From positions 124,001 to 188,000 of the forward strand of contig NZ_VICB01000010.1 of assembly GCF_006546835.1 (NCBI RefSeq): 64,000 nucleotides of DNA, in the 5' to 3' direction. Of the stretch, positions 26,339 to 35,470 are shown piece after piece. Origin of the DNA: Actinomyces johnsonii (GTDB taxonomy: Bacteria; Actinomycetota; Actinomycetes; Actinomycetales; Actinomycetaceae). Numbering within the stretch: the first letter of the stretch is position 1; every line of letters begins with the position of its first letter. A program made the position numbers and the translations under genes. A model generated the notes under the pieces. That model made no database searches and was not told the DNA's origin. It worked only from the letters and a program-made list of their open reading frames with translations.

Positions 26339-27084
26339 ACGACGCCGGCCCCTCCTCAGCAAGCGCTCCGAGCTCCGCAGGCCCCGCCCATACGTGTTCA
26401 ACGCCCCGCCCGGAGGGCCGCAGGGTCCGCCTCCTGGTGGTCGATGACCACCCGGTGGTGCGCTCCGGAATCGTCGGCATGCTCTCCGGCGAGCAGGACC
26501 TCCAGGTGGTGGGGCAGGCCGCCGACGGCGCCGAGGCCATCGCCCTGACCGCCGAGCTCGCCCCCGACGTGGTCCTCATGGACCTGCGCATGCCCGGCGT
26601 CGACGGCGTCGAGGCCACCCGCCGGATCTCCGCGCGTTCCGCTGCGCCCCGCGTCGTGGTCCTGACGACCTACGACACCGACGGGGATATCCTGCGCGCC
26701 GTCGAGGCCGGTGCCATCGGCTATCTCCTCAAGGACTCCCCGCGCGAGGACATCATCGCCGCCGTGCTCTCCGCCGCCGTGGGCCGCAGCGCGCTGAGCC
26801 CGGCCGTCACAACCCGGCTTGTAGGGGTGGCGCGGGGCGCCGGGCACGGCGCATTCGGATCCTCTCGCCGGGTGGAGGCGCCGGTGACCCTGTCCCCGCG
26901 CGAGAGGCAGGTCCTCCAGGCGGCCTCGCGCGGACTGTCCAACGGCCAGATCGGGGCCGAGCTCTACATCACCGAGGCCACCGTCAAGACCCACCTGCTG
27001 CGCGCCTACTCCAAGCTCGGCGTCGACTCGCGCACGGCAGCCGTCACCGAGGCGCTGCGCCGGGGCCTGCTCGAGCTGGACTGA
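26335..27084 (+). CDS. NarL/LuxR-type response regulator
   Basis: A 249-residue regulator. The receiver (residues about 30-150) has VVDDHPVV, the phosphoacceptor in VVLMDLRMPGVDG, and the conserved lysine in YLLKDSPRE. The C-terminal HTH is LSPRERQVLQAASRGLSNGQ followed by ITEATVKTHLLRAYSKLG. The first 30 residues are a Ser/Pro/Ala-rich extension. It overlaps the kinase gene by 4 nt. The likely target is the upstream exporter operon, where the 28-bp dyad at 23356 is a candidate site. Confidence 0.93.
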   Translation: MNDAGPSSASAPSSAGPAHTCSTPRPEGRRVRLLVVDDHPVVRSGIVGMLSGEQDLQVVGQAADGAEAIALTAELAPDVVLMDLRMPGVDGVEATRRISARSAAPRVVVLTTYDTDGDILRAVEAGAIGYLLKDSPREDIIAAVLSAAVGRSALSPAVTTRLVGVARGAGHGAFGSSRRVEAPVTLSPRERQVLQAASRGLSNGQIGAELYITEATVKTHLLRAYSKLGVDSRTAAVTEALRRGLLELD

Positions 27085-27155
27085 GCCGCGTCGCTGCGTC
27101 CCGGGCGCTTCGCTTCGGCCGCGACCCCCGCGAGTTCGTACCTTAGGTCGTGCGT

Positions 27156-27175
27156 TCGAGGGGTAGAGGGTACGA
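27156..27175. repeat. Dispersed 20-bp repeat, copy 2 (inverted)
   Basis: TCGAGGGGTAGAGGGTACGA is the exact reverse complement of 19113-19132. It overlaps a GTACGACCGCGCG motif at 27170-27182 and lies 10 bp after CGTACCTTAG (27137-27146). Both motifs occur again in the phased array near 38.9 kb. Confidence 0.6.
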
Positions 27176-27270
27176 CCGCGCGACCCACCCTACGAACGCG
27201 ACCGGTAGGGACAATGCGCGAGGCAGAGGGTGAACCTGCGAAGGCGACGGTGAGCGGAGATGATGGCCTC

Positions 27271-27906
27271 ATGAACCGCTCGCACTGCCGCCTCGCACTC
27301 CTGATGACCGCCGGCATCGGGGCCTGCTCGGGGGCTCTGGTGCTGGCTGCCTGCGCCGGCCGTCCGCGCGGGGATGACTCGCTTCCGCTTCCCGGCGACG
27401 ACCTGGTACCCGGGGCGACCGTCATCGAGACCCACCAGATCGACATCGATGCCCCGGCAACGGCGGTATGGCCATGGCTGGTGCAGCTGGGCTACGAGCG
27501 CGGCGGTTTCTACAGCTTCGATCTGCTTGAGCGTTTGGCGGGCGTGGGTATTACCAATACCTGGCGCATCGAGTCGCAGTGGCAGGACCTCGCCGTCGGC
27601 GACCGGGTGCGTCTGGCCGCCGACGCCGCCCTGACCGTCGCGCGTCTGGAGCCCGGGCACTGCCTTGTCCTGTCCTCCGACGGCGGCGTCGCGCCGCCCG
27701 GGGCGGGCATGGACTTCGACTTCTCATGGGCCTTCGTGCTCGACGAGCTCGACGATCACGGCTCCGGTCATTGCCGCTTGCGGATCCGGGAGCGCTACCT
27801 GCCCCGCCGGGGCACGACGACGGCGGTGGTGTGGGCGATGCGCCCTGTCGCCAGGTTCATGACCCGGGGAATGATGTGGGGCCTGCGCAGGCGCGCCCAG
27901 GCATGA
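27271..27906 (+). CDS. Lipoprotein with SRPBCC-like domain
   Basis: A 211-residue protein with a signal peptide ending in the lipobox LAAC (residue about 30), so it is probably lipid-anchored. After it, ETHQIDIDAPATAVWPWLVQ and GGFYSFDLLERLAG resemble SRPBCC-type (polyketide cyclase-like) proteins, and an R-E-R-Y-L-P strand follows. Start at ATG 27271 is chosen because it places the signal sequence at the N-terminus; GTG 27250 and ATG 27214 are alternatives. Ligand and role are unknown. It precedes clpC in the same orientation but with a 180-nt gap. Confidence 0.65.
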   Translation: MNRSHCRLALLMTAGIGACSGALVLAACAGRPRGDDSLPLPGDDLVPGATVIETHQIDIDAPATAVWPWLVQLGYERGGFYSFDLLERLAGVGITNTWRIESQWQDLAVGDRVRLAADAALTVARLEPGHCLVLSSDGGVAPPGAGMDFDFSWAFVLDELDDHGSGHCRLRIRERYLPRRGTTTAVVWAMRPVARFMTRGMMWGLRRRAQA

Positions 27907-28084
27907 GCGGACCCGGCTCAAGCCTGACTCACGCCTACCGCGAACAGGGGCATGGGCAAGGCATCCGGCTGGTTAGCCTTGTCAGCACGTGCTCCCAGTG
28001 CCGTCTCTCCACGGCGCTGCGACATCCCTCGCCACCACCGGACGAGCGGTACCGCACCGAGCACGTGCCGAGGAGGAACTACTG

Positions 28085-30685
28085 ATGTTTGAACGCTTTA
28101 CCGACCGCGCCCGCCGCGTCGTCGTGCTCGCGCAGGACGAGGCGCGGGCCCTGAACCACAACTACATCGGCACCGAGCACCTCCTTCTCGGCCTCATTCA
28201 CGAGGGCGAGGGAGTTGCCGCCAAGGCGCTGGAGTCCATGGACATCTCCCTGGACGCCGTGCGCTCCCAGGTCATCGAGATCATCGGCGAGGGGCAGTCC
28301 GCTCCCACTGGCCACATCCCCTTCACGCCGCGCGGCAAGAAGGTCTTCGAACTCTCTATGCGCGAGGCCCTCCAGCTCGGCCACAACTACATCGGCACCG
28401 AGCACCTGCTGCTCGGCCTGCTGCGCGAGGGTGAGGGCGTGGCCGCCCAGGTCCTGACCAACCTCGGGGGCGACCTTTCCAGCGTGCGCCAGACCGTCAT
28501 GCAGATGCTCTCGGGCTATGAGGGCAAGGAGACGGTCAACGCCGGCGGCCCCTCCAAGGAGGGCACCCCCTCGGGCAGCGCCATCCTGGATCAGTTCGGG
28601 CGCAACCTCACCGCCGCCGCCCGCGAGGGCAAGCTGGACCCGGTTATCGGCCGCAAGAAGGAGATGGAGAGGGTCATGCAGGTCCTCTCCCGGCGCACCA
28701 AGAACAACCCCGTCCTCATCGGGGAGCCTGGCGTGGGCAAGACCGCCGTCGTCGAGGGCCTGAGCCAGGCCATCGTCCACGGCGACGTTCCCGAGACCCT
28801 GCGCGACAAGCAGCTCTACTCCCTGGACATGGGCTCGCTCGTGGCCGGCTCGCGCTACCGCGGCGACTTCGAGGAGCGCCTCAAGAAGGTCCTCAAGGAG
28901 GTGCGCACCCGTGGCGACATCGTCCTGTTCATCGACGAGATCCACACGCTCGTCGGTGCCGGCGCCGCCGAGGGGGCCGTCGACGCCGCCTCCATCCTCA
29001 AGCCCATGCTGGCCCGCGGCGAGCTCCAGACCATCGGGGCCACCACCCTGGACGAGTACCGCAAGATCGAGAAGGACGCCGCCCTGGAGCGCCGCTTCCA
29101 GCCGGTGACCGTCGACCAGCCCAGCATCGAGGAGACCATCGGGATCCTCACCGGCCTGCGCGACCGCTACGAGGCCTTCCACCGCATCGTCATCACCGAC
29201 GAGGCCATCGAGGCCGCCGCCAAGCTCGCCGACCGCTACATCAACGACCGCTTCCTGCCGGACAAGGCCATCGACCTGGTCGACGAGGCCGGCGCCCGCC
29301 TGCGCATCCGCCGCATGACCGCCCCGCCCGAGCTGCGCGAGATCGACGAGAAGATCGCCGAGGTCAAGCGGGAGAAGGAGTCCGCGATCGACGACCAGGA
29401 CTTCGAGCGCGCTGCCTCCCTGCGCGACGACGAACGTCGCCTGGGCGACGAGCGCGCCGCCAAGGAGAAGGCCTGGAAGTCCGGCGACCTGGACCAGGTC
29501 GCCGAGGTCGACGAGGCCCTCATCGCCGAGGTTCTGGCCATGTCCACCGGTATCCCGGTGGTCAAGCTGACCGAGGCCGAGTCCGCCAAGCTCCTCAACA
29601 TGGAGTCCGAGCTCCACAAGCGCATCATCGGCCAGAACAAGGCCATCGAGGCGCTGTCGAAGTCGATCCGCCGCACCCGTGCCGGCCTGAAGGACCCCAA
29701 GCGCCCCGGCGGCTCCTTCATCTTCGCCGGCCCCACCGGCGTCGGGAAGACCGAGCTGGCCAAGGCCCTGGCGGAGTTCCTGTTCGACGACGAGGACGCC
29801 CTCATCCAGCTCGACATGTCCGAGTTCGCCGAGAAGCACACGGTCTCGCGCCTCTTCGGAGCCCCTCCCGGCTACGTCGGCTACGACGAGGGCGGCCAGC
29901 TCACCGAGAAGGTGCGCCGCCGGCCCTTCTCCGTGGTTCTGTTCGACGAGGTCGAGAAGGCCCACCCGGACATCTTCAACTCGCTGCTGCAGATCCTGGA
30001 GGACGGGCACCTCTCCGACGCCCAGGGCCGCGTGGTGGACTTCAAGAACACCGTCATCATCATGACCACCAACCTCGGCTCCAAGGACATCGGCAAGTCG
30101 GTGGCCACCGGCTTCCAGTCCACCGAGTCCGGCGCCATGGACTACGAGGAGATGAAGTCTCACGTCAACCGCGAGCTCAAGCAGCAGTTCCGGCCCGAGT
30201 TCCTCAACCGCGTCGACGATCTCATCGTCTTCCCGCAGCTGACCAAGGAGGAGGTGCGTCAGATCGTCGACCTCATGATCGCGCGCCTCGACAAGCGCCT
30301 GGCCGAACAGCAGATGACCATAGAGCTGACCGACGCCGCCAAGGAGCTCCTGGCCGAGCGCGGCTTCGATCCGGTCCTCGGCGCCCGCCCGCTGCGCCGC
30401 GCCATCCAGCGCGACATCGAGGACGCCCTGAGCGAGAAGATCCTCTTCGGGGAGATCGAGCGGGGCCAGAAGGTCATCGTCGACGCCGAGGGCGAGTCCA
30501 TCCTGGGCGAGTTCATCTTCCGCGGCGAACCCTGGGAGCAGGGCGAGGCCGAAGTCGCCGCGCTGCGAGAGGCCGAGGAGGCCGCGGCCGGCGGCGGGGG
30601 AAGGGGCTCCGGCCCGCTGCGCATCCCCTCGGCGCCGATCAGCCGCGACGGCGGAGCCTCGCCGGCCGCCGAGCCCGGTCGCTGA
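28085..30685 (+). CDS. clpC: ATP-dependent Clp protease ATPase subunit ClpC
   Basis: HSP100 unfoldase that feeds substrates to ClpP. Its 866 residues contain two Clp_N repeats (each with [13 protein letters not shown]), Walker A of the first AAA+ module GEPGVGKT, a UVR/M-domain coiled coil ([20 protein letters not shown]), Walker A of the second module GPTGVGKTE, and Walker [14 protein letters not shown]. The C-terminal 35 residues are Gly/Ala-rich. ATG 28085 follows GAGGAGGAACTACTG. A strong terminator follows at 30737. Confidence 0.97.
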   Translation: MFERFTDRARRVVVLAQDEARALNHNYIGTEHLLLGLIHEGEGVAAKALESMDISLDAVRSQVIEIIGEGQSAPTGHIPFTPRGKKVFELSMREALQLGHNYIGTEHLLLGLLREGEGVAAQVLTNLGGDLSSVRQTVMQMLSGYEGKETVNAGGPSKEGTPSGSAILDQFGRNLTAAAREGKLDPVIGRKKEMERVMQVLSRRTKNNPVLIGEPGVGKTAVVEGLSQAIVHGDVPETLRDKQLYSLDMGSLVAGSRYRGDFEERLKKVLKEVRTRGDIVLFIDEIHTLVGAGAAEGAVDAASILKPMLARGELQTIGATTLDEYRKIEKDAALERRFQPVTVDQPSIEETIGILTGLRDRYEAFHRIVITDEAIEAAAKLADRYINDRFLPDKAIDLVDEAGARLRIRRMTAPPELREIDEKIAEVKREKESAIDDQDFERAASLRDDERRLGDERAAKEKAWKSGDLDQVAEVDEALIAEVLAMSTGIPVVKLTEAESAKLLNMESELHKRIIGQNKAIEALSKSIRRTRAGLKDPKRPGGSFIFAGPTGVGKTELAKALAEFLFDDEDALIQLDMSEFAEKHTVSRLFGAPPGYVGYDEGGQLTEKVRRRPFSVVLFDEVEKAHPDIFNSLLQILEDGHLSDAQGRVVDFKNTVIIMTTNLGSKDIGKSVATGFQSTESGAMDYEEMKSHVNRELKQQFRPEFLNRVDDLIVFPQLTKEEVRQIVDLMIARLDKRLAEQQMTIELTDAAKELLAERGFDPVLGARPLRRAIQRDIEDALSEKILFGEIERGQKVIVDAEGESILGEFIFRGEPWEQGEAEVAALREAEEAAAGGGGRGSGPLRIPSAPISRDGGASPAAEPGR

Positions 30686-30736
30686 ACCGGTGCACTGACA
30701 GGGCACCGAGAGGGCCGGGCCCTCTTGCGAACCCGA

Positions 30737-30777
30737 CACGATGGGCCGCAACCCCGACGGGGTTGCGGCCCATCGTG
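30737..30777 (+). terminator. Strong hairpin terminator after clpC
   Basis: Nineteen-bp perfect arms (CACGATGGGCCGCAACCCC at 30737-30755 and its complement at 30759-30777) with a 3-nt loop GAC, 52 nt past the clpC stop. It lacks a long T-run, as is common in high-GC actinobacteria. Confidence 0.8.
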
Positions 30778-31125
30778 CCGAGTCTTGTCCGCTCGTCGTC
30801 TGCGGCACCCTCGATGTCTCGGTTTGATATCAGCCACAGTCGGGCCGGGCGCCAGGGAATTGTTCCGCAACCCCATTTCTTCAGGTGACGTCCGTCTCGA
30901 TGTGCCCTCGACCTTCGCGAATGGCGTTGAAGGTTCGCTCATATTTACGGGATGAGGCCCTGATGGCGCGATGAAGCGAACAGGGTGAATGTTTAATAAA
31001 GCCTGAGTGCGCCAAGAGAACGGACTGAGAGTTTGGCCTGACCGTCACCTGTTCGTCATCTGACCGATACAGTGGAGTGGCGCTCCGACGGAAGTCGTCC
31101 CTGGGACTTGGCCGGTCGGTGTCGT

Positions 31126-31146
31126 GGCCCCGCACCGTGCGGGGCC
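31126..31146 (+). promoter_or_regulatory. Perfect hairpin in the pelG-like leader
   Basis: GGCCCCGCAC at 31126-31135 and GTGCGGGGCC at 31137-31146 are perfect complements around a single C (the innermost pairs would open to form the loop). It lies 150 nt before the pelG-like start, so it could act as an attenuator or as an orphan terminator. Confidence 0.4.
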
Positions 31147-31295
31147 GTTAGTCAACCGCTTCTGCCCGTACTCGTCCGTAATGTCCGTACCTGCCCGCCC
31201 TCATTCAGGCTGCCGTTGTTCTCCTCACCCGCGCAACTGAATACTCGGCTCGGATCGCCCGTGCGTGCTCGCGCATCATTGGTGCCACTACTCCC

Positions 31296-32744
31296 ATGAC
31301 ACAACTCAGATACGAACCGCGACATTTTCATCAGCACCGTTTCCCACGCTTGCGGACCGCCAACTCTGCTGCGGCCCTGAGCGTCGTCGGTGTTGTGACA
31401 GCGTTGCTGGCCTGGGTCGCCTGGCCGGTGGAGGCGACGATCAGCGTTCTGGCCGTTACCATCCTCATCGGTCTGGGGCTTATCACGGCGCCCCCCACCA
31501 GGGCGCTCAAACGCGGAGGGATCGCCCCCGGGGCCCGCTGGCACTGGGCGGCGGCGATGCTCCTGGGGATGTCCCCGGCGATCCTGCTGGGCCTGAGCTT
31601 CCCGTTCGTGTCCCAGAAGATGGCTGCTAACACGATCGACGGCACTGGCCTGCCGGTCATCGTCCTGAGCGTGTCGGTGGCGGTTCCCTGGCTCAGTCAG
31701 ATCATCGGCACCCCCGTCTACCGTCTCCTGGGCGACTCGCTCGGGCGCGGACCGCGGGCGGTCCTGGAGCGCTACTGCTCCATCTGGCCCGCTCTATTCC
31801 TGTGGGCGCTCGTCCCCACGGCGCTGGAGATCCTTGTCGTGGCGGCCGTGACCGGCTGGAACCTGCACGTCATGGGGGTGCACACAATGCTCCTCCTCCT
31901 GCACGTCGTCTTCGTCCAGTCGCTCATCGTCGCCGACGTCTCAGGCCGGCGCCGGCTGTGGTCGGTGGGATGGCTCTTCTACGCCGTCGCCCTCATCGCC
32001 GAGCCCACCTGGTGGTACCTGCCCCCGCTGCTGGGCGCACTCAGCCAGATCCTGTCCATGGGGCGATCGCTGGGCAAGATCCTGCGCCCCCGCGGGGTCT
32101 CCACCGGCATCCTCATGCAGGACATGCTCCGGGGTGCGATCCTGGGAGGAGTGCTGTGGTCGGACAAGTTCTTCCTCTTCCTGGGCGCCGGTCGCGACTT
32201 CGACGTGGCGCTGGTCTACCTGTGTCTCCAGCCCGCAGTCGTCGCCTACTGCTACTACTTCGCGGTCACCGCGCCCCGGGTCAACACCGAGATCGCCCTG
32301 TTCCAGACGGTTCTCAAGCGCGAGGGCATGACCAGCCTGCGCGACCGTGGACGCACCCTGCGGCGGCTGCTGGACGCCAGCCTCATCCGCGCCTGCGTCG
32401 TGGGGGCCGCGGGCGTCATCGTCGTCGTCTGCTCCATGGCGCTCATCGCTCCGGAGCAGGTGCTCCTGGTCCTCGAGGTGTGCCTCTCCTCGACCCTGTT
32501 CACGGTGCTGACGCTCCTGAGCTACGAGATCGACCACATCGGCGACTCGACCTCCGCTCTGCTCCTGTCCGGCATCCACGTGGCCGTCGCCGCGGCACTG
32601 CTGCTGCGGGTGGCGAGTGCCAGCGCCTACCTGCCGCTGGCCGGAGTCGACTTGGCTCTGTGCGCGCTGGGCCTGCTGCTCTACCGCAAACGGTGGGCTG
32701 CACCGGAGTACTCCTTCTTCTGGGGAAAGGCCATGTCCTGGTGA
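31296..32744 (+). CDS. PelG-like multi-pass exopolysaccharide transporter
   Basis: A 482-residue protein with about 12 membrane segments. Its layout and neighbourhood match PelG, the MATE/Wzx-like inner-membrane component that moves the Pel polysaccharide across the membrane. Supporting segments are GILMQDMLRGAILGGVLWSD then KFFLFLGAGRDFDVALVYLC and the YYFAVTAPRVNTEIALF loop. ATG 31296 is the start. The next gene, encoding a PelF-like glycosyltransferase, begins in a 4-nt overlap (GTGA). Assignment rests on similarity of pattern plus context; sequence identity was not computed. Confidence 0.75.
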   Translation: MTQLRYEPRHFHQHRFPRLRTANSAAALSVVGVVTALLAWVAWPVEATISVLAVTILIGLGLITAPPTRALKRGGIAPGARWHWAAAMLLGMSPAILLGLSFPFVSQKMAANTIDGTGLPVIVLSVSVAVPWLSQIIGTPVYRLLGDSLGRGPRAVLERYCSIWPALFLWALVPTALEILVVAAVTGWNLHVMGVHTMLLLLHVVFVQSLIVADVSGRRRLWSVGWLFYAVALIAEPTWWYLPPLLGALSQILSMGRSLGKILRPRGVSTGILMQDMLRGAILGGVLWSDKFFLFLGAGRDFDVALVYLCLQPAVVAYCYYFAVTAPRVNTEIALFQTVLKREGMTSLRDRGRTLRRLLDASLIRACVVGAAGVIVVVCSMALIAPEQVLLVLEVCLSSTLFTVLTLLSYEIDHIGDSTSALLLSGIHVAVAAALLLRVASASAYLPLAGVDLALCALGLLLYRKRWAAPEYSFFWGKAMSW

Positions 32745-35470
32745 GCTCGTCTTCCTTCCGCGCCCGACTGGAGAGTCTTCCGCTGTACTACTCGGCCCCC
32801 GCCGGCGGCTATGCCCCGATGCCCAGCCCCGACGACGCCCCCGGCATCGGCGACCGGGGCCAGGACACGGGTCCCACGGTCAAGGTCGGCCCCGATGGCT
32901 ACGGCGTCGTTGTCACCACGGGTGGGGCCGGCGCACTGAGCGGTCCCGCCGGCTCTCGCAGCACTTCCGGTGTCCGCAGCGCTCCCAGCGCCTCCGCCGC
33001 TGCCGGCGTCCCCAGCGCCTCGGCCGAGGCCGAGAGGCCCGGCGACCACCGAACCCGCCGCGGCCAGCACCGGGCGGATCCTCCCAGTACGACGCCGCCT
33101 GCCAGCGCGCCGAGCACGGACGGCGCTGTGACCTCCGAGCCCGGCGGGCGTGCGGAGTCTCCCACCACCCAGTCCGTGAGCGAGTCCGCCTCCACCCCGG
33201 ATATATCCGCGGCGCCGATCTACGGCGTCGTCCAGGCCCCTGCCCCGGCCGGCTACGGCGTGGTCCAGCCGCGCCCACGGCGCCCTCAGCCGGCCGAGCC
33301 CTCCGGGGACGCCGAGATTCTGGACTCCCCGATCTTCGGAACCATGCGAATCGCCGCCCCGGAGCGAACCGCATCCCCGGAGCACGCTGCCACACCGGAT
33401 ATCCCGGCCGCGCCGTCCGCCCCCGCTGAGTCTCCGGCACCTGCCGAGCCCCCGGCACCCGCCGAGTCTCCAGCCCCCGCTGAGTCTCCAGCCCTCGTCG
33501 AGTCTCCGGCCCCCATCGAGCCCCCGGCCCCCGCCGAGCCCTCTACTGAGACGACTTATGGGATTATCCCGCCGTCGCCCGCCGCGGCGGCGACCTTCCA
33601 GGAGACGGTACTGACTCCGCAGGAGCAAGCCGTCCCCGCCGCCGGCGCAACCGATCCCGGTGGGCTCGACGGCGCCGGGGACGCAGCCGCGCAGGCGCCC
33701 ATCGCCTGGGAGTCCGTGTCATCGGCCGCCTCCGAGGCCGCCGCGCTGCCCCTGTCCCAGCAGACCGCCGAGCCGGGGCCCAACACCGAGGAGGCTCCCG
33801 CAGGCAGCGCCGAGATCGCCCTGCCCCCCGAGGAGCCCGAGCCGGAACCCGACACCGACGTCCTGCCCGACGGCGTTCCCGAGGACGGCGTCTACGTTGA
33901 CGTCGACGTCGCCATCGTCATGGAATCCACCTACCCCTACCTCAAGGGAGGGGTCTCCGCAGTGGTCCACGACATCATCACCGGCAACCCCGAACTCACC
34001 TTCGGGATCATCCACATCACCTGGGACTCCAACTCACCGCGCAAGGACCTCTACGGCATGCCGGACAACGTCGCCTGGGTCAGGGTCCTCTACCTGTCCA
34101 TGGAGGAGCACCAGGAGGACTTCCTGCGCGCCCGCCCGCGCGACCTGCGCATGAATCGCCGCCAGCGCCGCGAGCTGTCCCGCCGCATCCTGGGCGCCAT
34201 GCTCTCCCTGGCCCAGAAGGGCCGCACCGAGCCGCTGTGGGACCTCATCAGCGAGGGCCTGAGTGCCTCACGGCGCTACCCAATCTGGGCGATCCTGGGC
34301 ACGCGCGAGTTCATGGAGGCCTACCACGACATGATGCCCGACCTGGGCATGTCGATGACCGACATCTTCTGGTGCCTGCGCGACTTCTTTTCCCTGGCCT
34401 ACGCGGTCCTGGCCGAGCCGGTCCCGCGCGCCCAGGTCTACCACGCCCACACCACCGGCTACGCCATGCTCCTGGGGGTCAACGCCGCCCGCGAGCACGG
34501 CACCCGGGTGCTGCTGACCGAGCACAACCTCTACGTGCGCGACACCGTCAACACCCTCCTGGAGCGCAGGCTGGACCTCAACATCAAGCTCACCGACTAC
34601 CGCACCTTCGACGTCACCGGTCGCGAGCGCATGTGGATGGCCTGGTGGCTGGAGATGGGGCGCCTGTGCTACCCCTACGCCTACGCCTCCACCTACCTCT
34701 ACCCGCGGGCCATCACCGAGGCCAACGAGCTCGGCGGCGACTCCGGGCGGGCCATCGTCATCCCCAACGGCATCGTCACCAAGGAGTTCGACGCCTCCTA
34801 CGCCGCCCGCCTGGCCGCCATCGAGGAGATCAAGAAGGAGGGCGCGGACAAGCACCTGTGGAAGCTCGTCTACATCGCCCGCGTCGTGCCCATCAAGGGG
34901 CTGCTGGACATGATCGACTCGGTGCGCCTCATGGTGGACCGGGGCCTGAACATCCACCTGGACGTGTGTGGGCCCACCGAGCACATGCCCTCCTACTTCG
35001 AGCAGTGCCTCACCCGCATCGTCGAGCAGGGCCTGGAGAGCGTCATCACCATCCGCGGGACCGTCAAGGTCCGCGAGCTCCTGCCTGAGTTCGACCTGTT
35101 CGTCCTGCCCAGCTACAACGAGGGCCTGCCGGTCGTCTCCCTGGAGACCATGGGGGCCGGCATCCCCACGGTGAGCACCGACGTCGGCGCCGTGCGCTCC
35201 GTCGTCGAGGACTTGATCGTCACCGACGAGGGGGAGACCTGGGACCCCTGCGGCATCATCATCGAGCCCGGTGACCCCGCCGTCATGGCGGACAAGGTCC
35301 AGGAGGTCATCAGCGACGTCGATCTCTACGAGCGCCTGAGCCTCAACGCCCGCGGCCGCGTGGAGGCGGCCTACGACCTGGTCAAGGTCAACGCCTCCTA
35401 CAACAAGATCTACCGTCAGGGCGGTGCCGGCGAGCAGACCGGTACCCGCGCCGACCGAGGAGGAGCATGA
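32741..35470 (+). CDS. PelF-like glycosyltransferase with long disordered N-terminus
   Basis: A 909-residue protein. From about residue 386 it matches PelF: the DUF3492-type start DVDVAIVMESTYPYLKGGVS, and the GT4 domain with VIPNGIVTKEF, YIARVVPIKGLLDMI and the sugar-nucleotide E-x7-E segment YNEGLPVVSLE. PelF is a cytoplasmic enzyme that uses UDP-N-acetylhexosamine to build the Pel chain. The first 385 residues are Pro/Ala/Ser/Glu-rich, include tandem PAPAESPAPAEPPAPAES repeats and five Y/F-G-hydrophobic motifs, and have no counterpart in standard PelF (about 500 residues). GTG 32741 overlaps pelG; the 3' end overlaps the hydrolase gene (ATGA). Confidence 0.88.
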   Translation: MSSSSFRARLESLPLYYSAPAGGYAPMPSPDDAPGIGDRGQDTGPTVKVGPDGYGVVVTTGGAGALSGPAGSRSTSGVRSAPSASAAAGVPSASAEAERPGDHRTRRGQHRADPPSTTPPASAPSTDGAVTSEPGGRAESPTTQSVSESASTPDISAAPIYGVVQAPAPAGYGVVQPRPRRPQPAEPSGDAEILDSPIFGTMRIAAPERTASPEHAATPDIPAAPSAPAESPAPAEPPAPAESPAPAESPALVESPAPIEPPAPAEPSTETTYGIIPPSPAAAATFQETVLTPQEQAVPAAGATDPGGLDGAGDAAAQAPIAWESVSSAASEAAALPLSQQTAEPGPNTEEAPAGSAEIALPPEEPEPEPDTDVLPDGVPEDGVYVDVDVAIVMESTYPYLKGGVSAVVHDIITGNPELTFGIIHITWDSNSPRKDLYGMPDNVAWVRVLYLSMEEHQEDFLRARPRDLRMNRRQRRELSRRILGAMLSLAQKGRTEPLWDLISEGLSASRRYPIWAILGTREFMEAYHDMMPDLGMSMTDIFWCLRDFFSLAYAVLAEPVPRAQVYHAHTTGYAMLLGVNAAREHGTRVLLTEHNLYVRDTVNTLLERRLDLNIKLTDYRTFDVTGRERMWMAWWLEMGRLCYPYAYASTYLYPRAITEANELGGDSGRAIVIPNGIVTKEFDASYAARLAAIEEIKKEGADKHLWKLVYIARVVPIKGLLDMIDSVRLMVDRGLNIHLDVCGPTEHMPSYFEQCLTRIVEQGLESVITIRGTVKVRELLPEFDLFVLPSYNEGLPVVSLETMGAGIPTVSTDVGAVRSVVEDLIVTDEGETWDPCGIIIEPGDPAVMADKVQEVISDVDLYERLSLNARGRVEAAYDLVKVNASYNKIYRQGGAGEQTGTRADRGGA

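Larger units (their letters stand above)
30686..31295. other. Long leader/intergenic region upstream of the Pel-like operon
   Basis: A 610-bp non-coding gap. It holds the clpC terminator (30737-30777), an AT-richer stretch around 30930-31020 that may carry a promoter, and a perfect 10-bp hairpin at 31126-31146. I looked for a c-di-GMP riboswitch consensus and did not find one. Confidence 0.5.

Noticed and set aside
28079-30808. 909-codon open frame antisense to clpC
   Set aside because: Shadow of clpC third-position GC bias; no domain, no promoter.
30860-31295. Possible c-di-GMP riboswitch before the Pel-like operon
   Set aside because: No match to the conserved GEMM core could be found by eye; only an AAAGCC-like fragment occurs.
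31802-32740. Longer PelF start inside the pelG-like gene
   Set aside because: The frame is open, but the region codes for PelG membrane helices; the GTG at 32741 in a 4-nt overlap is the natural start.
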